A DNA stretch of 14,278 nt from DATEPR01 sp036503065 (GTDB lineage Bacteria; Actinomycetota; Actinomycetes; Mycobacteriales; Pseudonocardiaceae). This document shows positions 13,985 through 14,278 of the stretch, piece after piece. The translations under genes were made by a program, and so were the position numbers. The stretch is from NCBI GenBank assembly GCA_036503065.1, contig DASXXM010000079.1:1-14278 (forward strand), given 5' to 3'. How positions within the stretch are numbered: position 1 is the first letter of the stretch; each line of letters starts with the position of its first letter. The notes below the pieces were generated by a model. That model was not told the origin of the DNA. It made no database searches and was given only the letters and a program-made list of their open reading frames with translations.

Positions 13985-14278
13985 GCTCAGCACGCAGGTT
14001 CTGCGGTAGCCGCCCGGAAGATCAAGCCCCATTGCTGAAGAAGCGAGCGCGCGCGATCGTAGCGTCCTACGGCGAGTGGTGCCCCGTGAACACCGGTCCG
14101 GTGCTGATCATCTCGGCCAGCCGCCTGGAAGAAGATCATTCGCTCGCCTTCAGGGACGCGCTGATCATCGAGGCGGCGTTGCTGTGCGGTGCCACCACAC
14201 TGCTATCCGAAGATCTGCAGCACGGACGGAAATTCGGGACGCTCGTCGTCGAGAACCCGTTCCGTGATGGCAGCTCAG
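13983..14278 (+). pseudogene. Decayed PIN-domain (VapC-type) toxin gene
   Basis: Remnants in three reading frames, in family order, begin at the antitoxin stop. Frame starting at 13983: KLSTQVLR then a stop, matching the LSTQVLQEFY motif. Frame starting at 14012: ARKIKP then a stop, matching the TRKLKPPL segment. Frame starting at 14029: PLLKKRARAIVASYGEW and on to FRDALIIEAALLCGATTLLS (14149 on), then EDLQHGRKFGTLVVENPF, which match the C-terminal half with its acidic FxDALI and SEDLQHG residues. The N-terminal part with the first catalytic aspartate (DTNVLVY in intact proteins) is absent, and there is no start codon with a ribosome-binding site. So the gene has lost its 5' third and carries at least two frame changes. 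The last frame is open to the window edge. The product cannot be an active RNase. Confidence 0.82.

Noticed and set aside
14029..14278. The last PIN segment read as a complete small toxin from an internal TTG or GTG
   Set aside because: It would lack the N-terminal catalytic aspartate and the central strand, no ribosome-binding site precedes any candidate start, and further pieces of the same domain lie upstream in other frames.
1..14278. CRISPR arrays, transposases, tRNA or rRNA genes
   Set aside because: No regularly spaced repeats, DDE-type transposase motifs, terminal inverted repeats, or tRNA- or rRNA-like sequence were found on reading both strands.

Overview
The window is high-GC DNA from an actinomycete, most likely in the Pseudonocardiales. 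The evidence is the strong G/C bias at third codon positions, the many GTG starts, and the minus-strand block sepIVA - DUF177 - rpmF - rnc - mutM with rsmD-coaD just beyond it. From memory, Mycobacterium tuberculosis has the same genes in the same order (around Rv2924c-Rv2927c and Rv2965c-Rv2966c). The species cannot be fixed from the sequence alone.

Region 1 (1-1638, + strand): the 3' part of an asparagine synthase (glutamine-hydrolysing) gene, then a MarR-family regulator.

Region 2 (1641-6887, - strand): core housekeeping genes. In transcription order they are a SepIVA-like coiled-coil division protein, a DUF177/YceD protein, ribosomal protein L32, RNase III, and MutM (Fpg) DNA glycosylase. 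A 570-residue two-pass membrane protein with an extracytoplasmic PstS-like substrate-binding domain sits between rnc and mutM, which are usually neighbours.

Region 3 (7022-8588): a GNAT acetyltransferase on + converges with an rsmD-coaD pair on -.

Region 4 (8747-10897, + strand): a HelD-type UvrD-like ATPase that acts on RNA polymerase, divergent from rsmD.

Region 5 (10940-14278, + strand): accessory DNA. A small ribbon-helix-helix (RHH) protein is followed by a two-gene unit: a membrane-anchored LGFP-repeat, cell-wall-binding protein and a TIR-domain protein with about six membrane segments. The TIR domain keeps a SARM1-like catalytic glutamate. A second RHH protein, a paralogue of the first, comes next. 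It is followed by the decayed 3' part of a PIN-domain (VapC-type) toxin gene, whose remnants lie in three reading frames. LGFP+TIR is the best candidate in the window for an undescribed system: a wall-facing sensor beside a membrane-embedded NAD-consuming effector. That role is inference; the domain calls rest on visible motifs.

No rRNA, tRNA, CRISPR array or insertion sequence was seen. No gene-free stretch exceeds 300 bases. The longest are 11202-11390, 4266-4438 and 8589-8746, which hold only the weak regulatory candidates listed.
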